A DNA stretch of 64,000 nt from Antedon mediterranea (Eukaryota; Echinodermata; Crinoidea; Comatulida; Antedonidae): assembly GCF_964355755.1 (NCBI RefSeq), contig NC_092675.1:13097312-13161311 (forward strand), given 5' to 3'. A program made the position numbers and the translations under genes. Below are positions 1 through 11,000 of the stretch, piece after piece (the first letter of the stretch is position 1; every line of letters begins with the position of its first letter). The notes below the pieces were generated by a model that ran no database searches, was not told the DNA's origin, and was given only the letters and a program-made list of their open reading frames with translations.

Positions 1-321
1 TTTTGAAAAAACTTGTTAACATAAAAACACCAAAGTGCTTAGAATAGCTTCAAATCGCATTTGGAGACGTTTTAGACCATTTTGTGATTTTCGAAAGAAC
101 TTGTTAACATAAAAACACCAAAGTGCTTAGAATAGCTTCAAATCGTATTTGGAGACGTTTTAGACCATTTTGAGATTTTCGAAAAAACTTGGTTACACAA
201 AAACATCAAAGTGCTTAAAATCACATTATAGACCGTTTTAGACCATTTTGAACATTTCGATAACACTTTTCACACAAAAACATCAAAGAGCACAAAATAG
301 CTTAATATCGTATTTAAAAAC

Positions 322-408
322 GTTTTAGACCATTTTGAGCATTTCGACAAAACTTTTTCACACAAAACACCAAAGTGCTTAGAATAGCTTCAAATCGCAT
401 TTGGAGAC
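322..408. repeat. Monomer class D, example (87 bp), C-like front on A-type back
   Basis: The front, ATTTTGAGCATTTCGACAAA then ACTTTTTCACACAAAACACC, resembles class C. The back, from AAAGTGCTTAGAATAGC to TTTGGAGAC, matches class A. D therefore looks like a recombinant monomer that became fixed in the higher-order unit. The second D of each unit usually reads ATTTAGACAAAA instead of ATTTCGACAAAA. Some copies carry CTTTAGAC or an extra TT after the box (89 bp). Confidence 0.92.
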
Positions 409-740
409 GTTTTAGACCAATTTGTGCATTTCGATGAAACTTGATTACACAAAAACATCAACGTGCTTAAAATCACATTATAAACCGTTTTAGACCATTT
501 TGAGCATTTCGATAACACTTTTCACACAAAAACATCAAAGAGCACAAAATAGCTTAATATCGTATTTAAAAACGTTTTAGACCATTTTTTGAGCATTTAG
601 ACAAAACTTTTTCACACAAAACACCAAAGTGCTTAGAATAGCTTCAAATCGCATTTGGAGACGTTTTAGACCATTTTGTGCATTTCGATGAAACTTGGTT
701 ACACAAAAACATCAAAGTGCTTAAAATGACATTATAAATC

Positions 741-817
741 GTTTTAGACCATTTTGAGCATTTCGACAAAACTTTTTCACACAAAATACCAAAGGGCTTC
801 AAATCGCATTTGGAGAC
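741..817. repeat. F monomer with 10-bp deletion (77 bp)
   Basis: GGGCTTCAAATCG replaces the usual GGGCTTAGAATAGCTTCAAA. Ten bases between two GCTT copies are lost. Inherited copies lie at 6211, 9374, 18214 and 18963. Confidence 0.9.
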
Positions 818-993
818 GTTTTAGACCATTTTGTGATTTTCGAAAAAACTTTTTAACATAAAAACACCAAAGTGCTTAGAATAGCTTCAAATCACATTTG
901 GAGACGTTTTAGACCATTTTGTGATTTTCGAAAAAACTTGTTAACATAAAAACACGAAAGTGCTTAGAATAGCTTCAAATCGCATTTGGAAAC

Positions 994-1245
994 GTTTTAG
1001 ACCATTTTGTGATTTTCGAAAAAAATTGTTAACATAAAAACACCAAAGTGCTTAGAATCACATTATAAACCGTTTTAGACCATTTTGAGCATTTCGATAA
1101 CAATTTTCACACAAAAACATCAAAGAGCACAAAATAGCTTAATATCGTATTTAAAAATGTTTTAGACCATTTTGAGCATTTAGATAAAACTTTTTCACAC
1201 AAAACACCAAAGTGCTTAGAATAGCTTCAAATCGCATTTGGAGAC
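994..1245. repeat. Variant trimer B2-C2-D2 (78+87+87 = 252 bp), example
   Basis: B2 (994-1071) has an A-type front (GTGATTTTCGAAAAAAATTG) and switches to the B back in GTGCTTAGAATCACATTATA. C2 (1072-1158) has AACAATTTTCAC for AACACTTTTCAC and ends AAAAATG instead of AAAAACG. D2 (1159-1245) reads ATTTAGATAAAAC. This trimer recurs as a fixed unit after a short A run throughout the window. A second version has AAAAAGATTG and CACAATATAAACC in B2, and often a one-base-shorter D2 (AGATAAAATTTTTC). Confidence 0.9.
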
Positions 1246-2111
1246 GTTTTAGACCATTTTGTGATTTTTGAAAAAACTTGTTAACATAAAAACACCAAAG
1301 TGTTAGAATAGCTTCAAATCACATTTGGAGACGTTTCAGACCATTTTGTGATTTTCGAAAAAACTTGTTAACATAAAAACACGAAAGTGCTTAGAATAGC
1401 TTCAAATCGAATTTGGAAACGTTTTAGACCATTTTGTGATTTTCGAAAAAACTTGTTAACATAAAAACACGAAAGTGCTTAGAATAGCTTCAAATCGCAT
1501 TTGGAAACGTTTTAGACCATTTTGTGATTTTCGAAAAAAATTGTTAACATAAAAACACCAAAGTGTTTGGAATAGCTTCAAATCGCATTTGGAGACGTTT
1601 TAGACCAATTTGTGATTTTCGAAAAAACTTATCAACATAAAAACACCAAAGGGTTTAGAATAGCTTCAAATCGCATTTGGAGACGTTTTAGACCATTTTG
1701 TGATTTTGAAAAAACTTGTTAACATAAAAACACCAAAGTGCTTAGAATAGCTTCAAATCGCATTTGGAGACGTTTTAGACCATTTTGTGATTTTCGAAAA
1801 AACTTGTTAACATAAAAACACCAAAGTGCTTAGAATAGCTTCAAATCGTATTTGGAGACGTTTTAGACCATTTTGAGATTTTCGAAAAAACTTGGTTACA
1901 CAAAAACATCAAAGTGCTTAAAATCACATTATAAACGGTTTTAGACCATTTTGAGCATTTCGATAACACTTTTCACACAAAAACATCAAAGAGCACAAAA
2001 TAGCTTAATATCGTATTTAAAAACGTTTTAGACCATTTTGAGCATTTCGACAAAACTTTTTCACACAAAACACCAAAGTGCTTAGAATAGCTTCAAATCG
2101 CATTTGGAGAC

Positions 2112-2189
2112 GTTTTAGACCAATTTGTGCATTTCGATGAAACTTGATTACACAAAAACATCAAAGTGCTTAAAATCACATTATAAACC
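2112..2189. repeat. Monomer class E, example (78 bp)
   Basis: The front reads ACCAATTTGTGCATTTCGAT then GAAACTTGATTACACAAAAA, joined to the same short 3' module as class B. It follows a D monomer and opens the second trimer, E-C-D. Many copies carry CATCAACGTGC for CATCAAAGTGC, a useful block marker (about 470, 5930, 9093, 17935 and later). Confidence 0.92.
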
Positions 2190-4075
2190 GTTTTAGACCA
2201 TTTTGAGCATTTCGATAACACTTTTCACACAAAAACATCAAAGAGCACAAAATAGCTTAATATCGTATTTAAAAACGTTTTAGACCATTTTGAGCATTTA
2301 GACAAAACTTTTTCACACAAAACACCAAAGTGCTTAGAATAGCTTCAAATCGCATTTGGAGACGTTTTAGAACATTTTGTGTTTTTCGAAAAAAACTGTT
2401 AACATAAAAACACCAAAGTGCTTAGAATAGCTTCAAATCGCATTTGGAGACGTTTTAGAACATTTTGTGTTCGTCGAAAAAACCTGTTAACATAAAAACA
2501 CCAAAGTGCTTAGAATAGCTTCAAATCGCATTTGGAGACGTTTTAGACCATTTTGTGATTTTTGAAAAAACTTGTTAACATAAAAACACCAAAGTGCTTA
2601 GAATAGCTTCAAATCACATTTGGAGACGTTTTAGACCATTTTGTGATTTTCGAAAAAACTTGTTAACATAAAAACACGAAAGTGCTTAGAATAGCTTCAA
2701 ATCGCATTTGGAAACGTTTTAGACCATTTTGTGATTTTCGAAAAAGATTGTTAACATAAAAACACCAAAGTGCTTAGAATCACAATATAAACCGTTTTAG
2801 ACCATTTTGAGCATTTCGATAACAATTTTCACACAAAAACATCAAAGAGCACAAAATAGCTTAATATCGTATTTAAAAATGTTTTAGACCATTTTGAGCA
2901 TTTAGATAAAATTTTTCACACAAAACACCAAAGTGCTTAGAATAGCTTCAAATCGCATTTGGAGACGGTTTAGACCATTTTGTGATTTTGAAAAAACTTG
3001 TTAACATAAAAACACCAAAGTGCTTAGAATAGCTTCAAATCGCATTTGGAGACGTTTTAGACCATTTTGTGATTTTCGAAAAAACTTGTTAACATAAAAA
3101 CACCAAAGTGCTTAGAATAGCTTCAAATCGTATTTGGAGACGTTTTAGACCATTTTGAGATTTTCGAAAAAACTTGGTTACACAAAAACATCAAAGTGCT
3201 TAAAATCACATTATAATCCGTTTTAGACCATTTTGAGCATTTCGATAACACTTTTCACACAAAAACATCAAAGAGCACAAAATAGCTTAATATCGTATTT
3301 AAAAACGTTTTAGACCATTTTGAGCATTTAGACAAAACTTTTTCACACAAAACACCAAAGTGTTTAGAATAGCTTCAAATCGCATTTGGAGACGTTTTAG
3401 ACCATTTTGTGATTTTCGAAAAAACTTGTTAACATAAAAACACCAAAGTGCTTCAAATCGCATTTGAGACATTTTAGACCAATTTGTGATTTTTGAAAAA
3501 ACTTGTTAACATAAAAACACCAAAGTGCTTACAATAGCTTCAAATCGTATTTGGAGACGTTTTAGACCATTTTGTGATTTTCGAAAAAACTTGTTAACAT
3601 AAAAACACCAAAGTACTTAGAATAGCTTCAAATCGCATTTGGAGACGTTTTAGACCATTTTATGCATTTCGATGAAACTTGGTTACACAAAAACATCAAT
3701 GTGCTTAAAATCACATTATAATCCGTTTTAGACCATTTTGAGCATTTCGATAACACTTTTCACACAAAAACATCAAAGAGCACAAAATAGCTTAATATCG
3801 TATTTAAAAACTTTTTAGACCATTTTGAGCATTTCGACAAAACTTTTTCACACAAAACACCAAAGTGCTTAGAATAGCTTCAAATCGCATTTGGAGACGT
3901 TTTAGACCATTTTGTGATTTTCGAAAAAAATTGTTAACATAAAAACATCAAAGTGTACAGAATAGCTTCAAATCGCATTTGGAGACCGTTTTAGGCCAAA
4001 TTGTGATTTTCGAAAAAACTTGTTAACCTAAAAATACCAAAGTGTTTAGAATAGCTTCAAATCGCATTTGGAGAC

Positions 4076-4163
4076 GTTTTAGACCATTTTGTGATTTTCG
4101 AAAAAACTTGTTAACATAAAAACACCAAAGTGCTTAGAATAGCTTCAAATCGCATTTGGAGAC
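4076..4163. repeat. Monomer class A, consensus example (88 bp)
   Basis: This is the most frequent class. Columns 1-10 are the GTTTTAGACC box, 11-18 ATTTTGTG, and 20-29 the perfect palindrome TTTTCGAAAA. Columns 36-40 are in TTGTTAAC, which contains the palindrome GTTAAC. The 3' half is AAAGTGCTTAGAATAGC, then TTCAAATCGCATTTGGAGAC. It holds CpG at three sites (columns 24, 76 and 88/next 1). Subclasses carry TTTTTGAAAA, AAATCACAT, ATCGTATTT, ACACGAAAG with GGAAAC, CTTATCAAC with GGGTTT, a one-base-shorter TTTTGAAAA, or GAACATTTTGTG in the box. A monomers form runs of 2-9 copies. Confidence 0.95.
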
Positions 4164-4339
4164 ATTTTAGACCAATTTGTGATTTTCTAAAAAACTTATC
4201 AACATAAAAACACCAAAGGGTTTAGAATATCTTCAAATCGCATTTGGAGACGTTTTAGACCATTTTGTGATTTTCGAAAAAACTTGTTAACATAAAAACA
4301 CCAAAGTGCTTAGAATAGCTTCAAATCGCATTTGGAGAC

Positions 4340-4420
4340 GTTTTAGACCAATTTGTGATTTTCGAAAAAACTTATCAACATAAAAACACCAAAGGGTTTA
4401 GAATAGCTTCATTTGGAGAC
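4340..4420. repeat. A monomer with 7-bp deletion (81 bp)
   Basis: GCTTCAAATCGCATTTGG is shortened to GCTTCATTTGG. The change shifts the frame relation of neighbouring monomers and helps to leave the chance 63-codon frame open. I saw it only once. Confidence 0.85.
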
Positions 4421-4595
4421 GTTTTAGACCATTTTGTGATTTTGAAAAAACTTGTTAACATAAAAACACCAAAGTGCTTAGAAAAGCTTCAAATCGCATT
4501 TGGAGACGTTTTAGACCATTTTGTGATTTTCGAAAAAACTTGTTAACATAAAAACACCAAAGTGCTTAGAATAGCTTCAAATCGTATTTGGAGAC

Positions 4596-4673
4596 GTTTT
4601 AGACCATTTTGAGATTTTCGAAAAAACTTGGTTACACAAAAACATCAAAGTGCTTAAAATCACATTATAAACC
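4596..4673. repeat. Monomer class B, example (78 bp)
   Basis: It shares the box and the ATTTTGAGATTTTCGAAAAA segment with A but continues with CTTGGTTACACAAAAACATC. It ends in a short 3' module, GTGCTTAAAATCACATTATA then AACC. The 3' module is ten bases shorter than that of A. B nearly always follows an A monomer whose 3' half reads ATCGTATTTGG, and is followed by class C. It opens the 252-bp B-C-D trimer. Confidence 0.93.
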
Positions 4674-4760
4674 GTTTTAGACCATTTTGAGCATTTCGAT
4701 AACACTTTTCACACAAAAACATCAAAGAGCACAAAATAGCTTAATATCGTATTTAAAAAC
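4674..4760. repeat. Monomer class C, example (87 bp)
   Basis: The 5' half is ATTTTGAGCATTTCGATAAC followed by ACTTTTCACACAAAAACATC. The private 3' half is AAAGAGCACAAAATAGCTTA, then ATATCGTATTTAAAAAC. C always follows a 78-bp class (B, E or B2) and is followed by D or D2. Some copies carry GAACATTT for GAGCATTT, which marks particular duplicated blocks (for example at about 248, 5718, 8882, 17722, 26657, 37440 and 56987). Confidence 0.93.
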
Positions 4761-4847
4761 GTTTTAGACCATTTTGAGCATTTAGACAAAACTTTTTCAC
4801 ACAAAACACCAAAGTGCTTAGAATAGCTTCAAATCGCATTTGGAGAC

Positions 4848-7800
4848 GTTTTAGAACATTTTGTGTTTTTCGAAAAAAACTGTTAACATAAAAACACCAA
4901 AGTGCTTAGAATAGCTTCAAATCGCATTTGGAGACGTTTTAGAACATTTTGTGTTCTTCGAAAAAACCTGTTAACATAAAAACACCAAAGTGCTTAGAAT
5001 AGCTTCAAATCGCATTTGGAGACGTTTTAGACCATTTTGTGATTTTTGAAAAAACTTGTTAACATAAAAACACCAAAGTGCTTAGAATAGCTTCAAATCA
5101 CATTTGGAGACGTTTTAGACCATTTTGTGATTTTCGAAAAAACTTGTTAACATAAAAACACGAAAGTGGTTAGAATAGCTTCAAATCGCATTTGGAAACG
5201 TTTTAGACCATTTTGTGATTTTCGAAAAAGATTGTTAACATAAAAACACCAAAGTGCTTAGAATCACAATATAAACCGTTTTAGACCATTTTGAGCATTT
5301 CGATAACAATTTTCACACAAAAACATCAAAGAGCACAAAATAGCTTAATATCGTATTTAAAAATGTTTTAGACCATTTTGAGCATTTAGATAAAACTTTT
5401 TCACACAAAACACCAAAGTGCTTAGAATAGCTTCAAATCGCATTTGGAGACGGTTTAGACCATTTTGTGATTTTGAAAAAACTTGTTAACATAAAAACAC
5501 CAAAGTGCTTAGAATAGCTTCAAATCGCATTTGGAGACGTTTTAGACCATTTTGTGATTTTCGAAAGAACTTGTTAACATAAAAACACCAAAGTGCTTAG
5601 AATAGCTTCAAATCGTATTTGGAGACGTTTTAGACCATTTTGAGATTTTCGAAAAAACTTGGTTACACAAAAACATCAAAGTGCTTAAAATCACATTATA
5701 AACCGTTTTAGACCATTTTGAACATTTCGATAACACTTTTCACACAAAAACATCAAAGAGCACAAAATAGCTTAATATCGTATTTAAAAACGTTTTAGAC
5801 CATTTTGAGCATTTCGACAAAACTTTTTCACACAAAACACCAAAGTGCTTAGAATAGCTTCAAATCGCATTTGGAGACGTTTTAGACCAATTTGTGCATT
5901 TCGATGAAACTTGATTACACAAAAACATCAACGTTCTTAAAATCACATTATAAACCGTTTTAGACCATTTTGAGCATTTCGATAACACTTTTCACACAAA
6001 AACATCAAAGAGCACAAAATAGCTTAATATCGTATTTAAAAACGTTTTAGACCATTTTTTGAGCATTTAGACAAAACTTTTTCACACAAAACACCAAAGT
6101 GCTTAGAATAGCTTCAAATCGCATTTGGAGACGTTTTAGACCATTTTGTGCATTTCGATGAAACTTGGTTACACAAAAACATCAAAGTGCTTAAAATGAC
6201 ATTATAAATCGTTTTAGACCATTTTGAGCATTTCGACAAAACTTTTTCACACAAAATACCAAAGGGCTTCAAATCGCATTTGGAGACGTTTTAGACCATT
6301 TTGTGATTTTCGAAAAAACTTTTTAACATAAAAACACCAAAGTGCTTAGAATAGCTTCAAATCGCATTTGGAAACGTTTTAGACCATTTTGTGATTTTCG
6401 AAAAAAATTGTTAACATAAAAACACCAAAGTGTTTAGAATAGCTTCAAATCGCATTTGGAGACGTTTTAGACCATTTTGTGATTTTCGAAAAAAATTGTT
6501 AACATAAAAACACCAAAGTGCTTAGAATCACATTATAAACCGTTTTAGACCATTTTGAGAAATTCGATAACAATTTTCACACAAAAACATCAAAGAGCAC
6601 AAAATAGCTTAATATCGTATTTAAAAATGTTTTAGACCATTTTGAGCATTTAGATAAAACTTTTTCACACAAAACACCAAAGTGCTTAGAATAGCTTCAA
6701 ATCGCATTTGGAGACGTTTTAGACCATTTTGTGATTTTTGAAAAAACTTGTTAACATAAAAACACCAAAGTGTTAGAATAGCTTCAAATCACATTTGGAG
6801 ACGTTTCAGACCATTTTGTGATTTTCGAAAAAACTTGTTAACATAAAAACACGAAAGTGCTTAGAATAGCTTCAAATCGAATTTGGAAACGTTTTAGACC
6901 ATTTTGTGATTTTCGAAAAAACTTGTTAACATAAAAACACGAAAGTGCTTAGAATAGCTTCAAATCGCATTTGGAAACGTTTTAGACCATTTTGTGATTT
7001 TCGAAAAAAATTGTTAACATAAAAACACCAAAGTGTTTAGAATAGCTTCAAATCGCATTTGGAGACGTTTTAGACCAATTTGTGATTTTCGAAAAAACTT
7101 ATCAACATAAAAACACCAAAGGGTTTAGAATAGCTTCAAATCGCATTTGGAGACGTTTTAGACCATTTTGTGATTTTGAAAAAACTTGTTAACATAAAAA
7201 CACCAAAGTGCTTAGAATAGCTTCAAATCGCATTTGGAGACGTTTTAGACCATTTTGTGATTTTCGAAAAAACTTGTTAACATAAAAACACCAAAGTGCT
7301 TAGAATAGCTTCAAATCGTATTTGGAGGACGTTTTAGACCATTTTGAGATTTTCGAAAAAACTTGGTTACACAAAAACATCAAAGTGCTTAAAATCACAT
7401 TATAAACCGTTTTAGACCATTTTGAGCATTTCGATAACACTTTTCACACAAAAACATCAAAGAGCACAAAATAGCTTAATATCGTATTTAAAAACGTTTT
7501 AGACCATTTTGAGCATTTCGACAAAACTTTTTCACACAAAACACCAAAGTGCTTAGAATAGCTTCAAATCGCATTTGGAGACGTTTTAGACCAATTTGTG
7601 CATTTCGATGAAACTTGATTACACAAAAACATCAAAGTGCTTAAAATCACATTATAAACCGTTTTAGACCATTTTGAGCATTTCGATAACACTTTTCACA
7701 CAAAAACATCAAAGAGCACAAAATAGCTTAATATCGTATTTAAAAACGTTTTAGACCATTTTGAGCATTTAGACAAAACTTTTTCACACAAAACACCAAA

Positions 7801-8010
7801 GTGCTTAGAATAGCTTCAAATCGCATTTGGAGACGTTTTAGAACATTTTGTGTTTTTCGAAAAAAACTGTTAACATAAAAACACCAAAGTGCTTAGAATA
7901 GCTTCAAATCGCATTTGGAGACGTTTTAGAACATTTTGTGTTCGTCGAAAAAACCTGTTAACATAAAAACACCAAAGTGCTTAGAATAGCTTCAAATCGC
8001 ATTTGGAGAC
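4848..8010. repeat. 3163-bp tandem duplication, unit 1
   Basis: The unit begins at an A monomer with GAACATTTTGTGTTTTTCG and ends just before the same monomer at 8011. Markers keep a constant 3163-bp offset to unit 2: GTGGTTAG 5166/8329, the TTTTTT D monomer 6051/9214, TTTCAGACC 6803/9966. After the extra G in TTTGGAGGACG (about 7327) the offset becomes 3162. It contains a second copy of block P (5471-8010). At about 6300-6540 it carries a different series of A subclasses from the other copies, at unchanged length. Confidence 0.92.
6211..6287. repeat. F monomer with 10-bp deletion (77 bp)
   Basis: Same deletion as at 741, carried along by the 5470-bp-offset duplication. Confidence 0.9.
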
Positions 8011-11000
8011 GTTTTAGAACATTTTGTGTTTTTCGAAAAAAACTGTTAACATAAAAACACCAAAGTGCTTAGAATAGCTTCAAATCGCATTTGGAGACGT
8101 TTTAGAACATTTTGTGTTCTTCGAAAAAACCTGTTAACATAAAAACACCAAAGTGCTTAGAATAGCTTCAAATCGCATTTGGAGACGTTTTAGACCATTT
8201 TGTGATTTTTGAAAAAACTTGTTAACATAAAAACACCAAAGTGCTTAGAATAGCTTCAAATCACATTTGGAGACGTTTTAGACCATTTTGTGATTTTCGA
8301 AAAAACTTGTTAACATAAAAACACGAAAGTGGTTAGAATAGCTTCAAATCGCATTTGGAAACGTTTTAGACCATTTTGTGATTTTCGAAAAAGATTGTTA
8401 ACATAAAAACACCAAAGTGCTTAGAATCACAATATAAACCGTTTTAGACCATTTTGAGCATTTCGATAACAATTTTCACACAAAAACATCAAAGAGCACA
8501 AAATAGCTTAATATCGTATTTAAAAATGTTTTAGACCATTTTGAGCATTTAGATAAAACTTTTTCACACAAAACACCAAAGTGCTTAGAATAGCTTCAAA
8601 TCGCATTTGGAGACGGTTTAGACCATTTTGTGATTTTGAAAAAACTTGTTAACATAAAAACACCAAAGTGCTTAGAATAGCTTCAAATCGCATTTGGAGA
8701 CGTTTTAGACCATTTTGTGATTTTCGAAAGAACTTGTTAACATAAAAACACCAAAGTGCTTAGAATAGCTTCAAATCGTATTTGGAGACGTTTTAGACCA
8801 TTTTGAGATTTTCGAAAAAACTTGGTTACACAAAAACATCAAAGTGCTTAAAATCACATTATAAACCGTTTTAGACCATTTTGAACATTTCGATAACACT
8901 TTTCACACAAAAACATCAAAGAGCACAAAATAGCTTAATATCGTATTTAAAAACGTTTTAGACCATTTTGAGCATTTCGACAAAACTTTTTCACACAAAA
9001 CACCAAAGTGCTTAGAATAGCTTCAAATCGCATTTGGAGACGTTTTAGACCAATTTGTGCATTTCGATGAAACTTGATTACACAAAAACATCAACGTTCT
9101 TAAAATCACATTATAAACCGTTTTAGACCATTTTGAGCATTTCGATAACACTTTTCACACAAAAACATCAAAGAGCACAAAATAGCTTAATATCGTATTT
9201 AAAAACGTTTTAGACCATTTTTTGAGCATTTAGACAAAACTTTTTCACACAAAACACCAAAGTGCTTAGAATAGCTTCAAATCGCATTTGGAGACGTTTT
9301 AGACCATTTTGTGCATTTCGATGAAACTTGGTTACACAAAAACATCAAAGTGCTTAAAATGACATTATAAATCGTTTTAGACCATTTTGAGCATTTCGAC
9401 AAAACTTTTTCACACAAAATACCAAAGGGCTTCAAATCGCATTTGGAGACGTTTTAGACCATTTTGTGATTTTCGAAAAAACTTTTTAACATAAAAACAC
9501 CAAAGTGCTTAGAATAGCTTCAAATCACATTTGGAGACGTTTTAGACCATTTTGTGATTTTCGAAAAAACTTGTTAACATAAAAACACGAAAGTGCTTAG
9601 AATAGCTTCAAATCGCATTTGGAAACGTTTTAGACCATTTTGTGATTTTCGAAAAAAATTGTTAACATAAAAACACCAAAGTGCTTAGAATCACATTATA
9701 AACCGTTTTAGACCATTTTGAGCATTTCGATAACAATTTTCACACAAAAACATCAAAGAGCACAAAATAGCTTAATATCGTATTTAAAAATGTTTTAGAC
9801 CATTTTGAGCATTTAGATAAAACTTTTTCACACAAAACACCAAAGTGCTTAGAATAGCTTCAAATCGCATTTGGAGACGTTTTAGACCATTTTGTGATTT
9901 TTGAAAAAACTTGTTAACATAAAAACACCAAAGTGTTAGAATAGCTTCAAATCACATTTGGAGACGTTTCAGACCATTTTGTGATTTTCGAAAAAACTTG
10001 TTAACATAAAAACACGAAAGTGCTTAGAATAGCTTCAAATCGAATTTGGAAACGTTTTAGACCATTTTGTGATTTTCGAAAAAACTTGTTAACATAAAAA
10101 CACGAAAGTGCTTAGAATAGCTTCAAATCGCATTTGGAAACGTTTTAGACCATTTTGTGATTTTCGAAAAAAATTGTTAACATAAAAACACCAAAGTGTT
10201 TAGAATAGCTTCAAATCGCATTTGGAGACGTTTTAGACCAATTTGTGATTTTCGAAAAAACTTATCAACATAAAAACACCAAAGGGTTTAGAATAGCTTC
10301 AAATCGCATTTGGAGACGTTTTAGACCATTTTGTGATTTTGAAAAAACTTGTTAACATAAAAACACCAAAGTGCTTAGAATAGCTTAAAATCGCATTTGG
10401 AGACGTTTTAGACCATTTTGTGATTTTCGAAAAAACTTGTTAACATAAAAACACCAAAGTGCTTAGAATAGCTTCAAATCGTATTTGGAGACGTTTTAGA
10501 CCATTTTGAGATTTTCGAAAAAACTTGGTTACACAAAAACATCAAAGTGCTTAAAATCACATTATAAACCGTTTTAGACCATTTTGAGCATTTCGATAAC
10601 ACTTTTCACACAAAAACATCAAAGAGCACAAAATAGCTTAATATCGTATTTAAAAACGTTTTAGACCATTTTGAGCATTTCGACAAAACTTTTTCACACA
10701 AAACACCAAAGTGCTTAGAATAGCTTCAAATCGCATTTGGAGACGTTTTAGACCAATTTGTGCATTTCGATGAAACTTGATTACACAAAAACATCAAAGT
10801 GCTTAAAATCACATTATAAACCGTTTTAGACCATTTTGAGCATTTCGATAACACTTTTCACACAAAAACATCAAAGAGCACAAAATAGCTTAATATCGTA
10901 TTTAAAAACGTTTTAGACCATTTTGAGCATTTAGACAAAACTTTTTCACACAAAACACCAAAGTGCTTAGAATAGCTTCAAATCGCATTTGGAGACGTTT

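Larger units (their letters stand above)
1..2539. repeat. Block P, first copy (2.5 kb)
   Basis: Order: A A B C D E C D(TTTTTT) E' F(77) A A B2 C2 D2, six further A monomers plus the shortened A at 1685, A B C D E C D, then two A monomers with GAACATTTTGTG in the box. It matches 5471-8010 and 8634-11172 base for base over most of its length (offset 5470, then 5471 after a one-base insertion at about 7327). Shared private changes include GACGTTTCAGACC at 1333, AAGTGTTAGAATAG just before it, and GTTCGTCG in the monomer at 2452. Holds no gene. Confidence 0.9.
2540..4847. repeat. Mixed satellite segment with a 505-bp unit
   Basis: Order: A A B2 C2 D2, A A B C D, then the 505-bp unit at 3394-3898 that recurs in tandem pairs further on. 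Next come A monomers carrying GTGTACAG (3899), an extra C and TTTTAGGCC in the box (3988), GACATTTTAGACC (4164) and a 7-bp deletion (4340-4420). The segment ends A A B C D at 4421-4847. The 63-codon frame at 4355-4546 is a translation of A monomers and not a gene. Confidence 0.88.

Noticed and set aside
590-600. TTTTTTGAGCATTTAG as a terminator or promoter-like signal
   Set aside because: It is only a D monomer with two extra T residues (89 bp) inherited in duplicated blocks. No transcript context.
4355-4546. 63-codon open frame on the + strand
   Set aside because: It lies wholly in A monomers and its translation repeats the same phrase. It stays open because of a 7-bp deletion at 4340-4420 and an 87-bp neighbour. 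No ribosome-binding or promoter context and no known domain.
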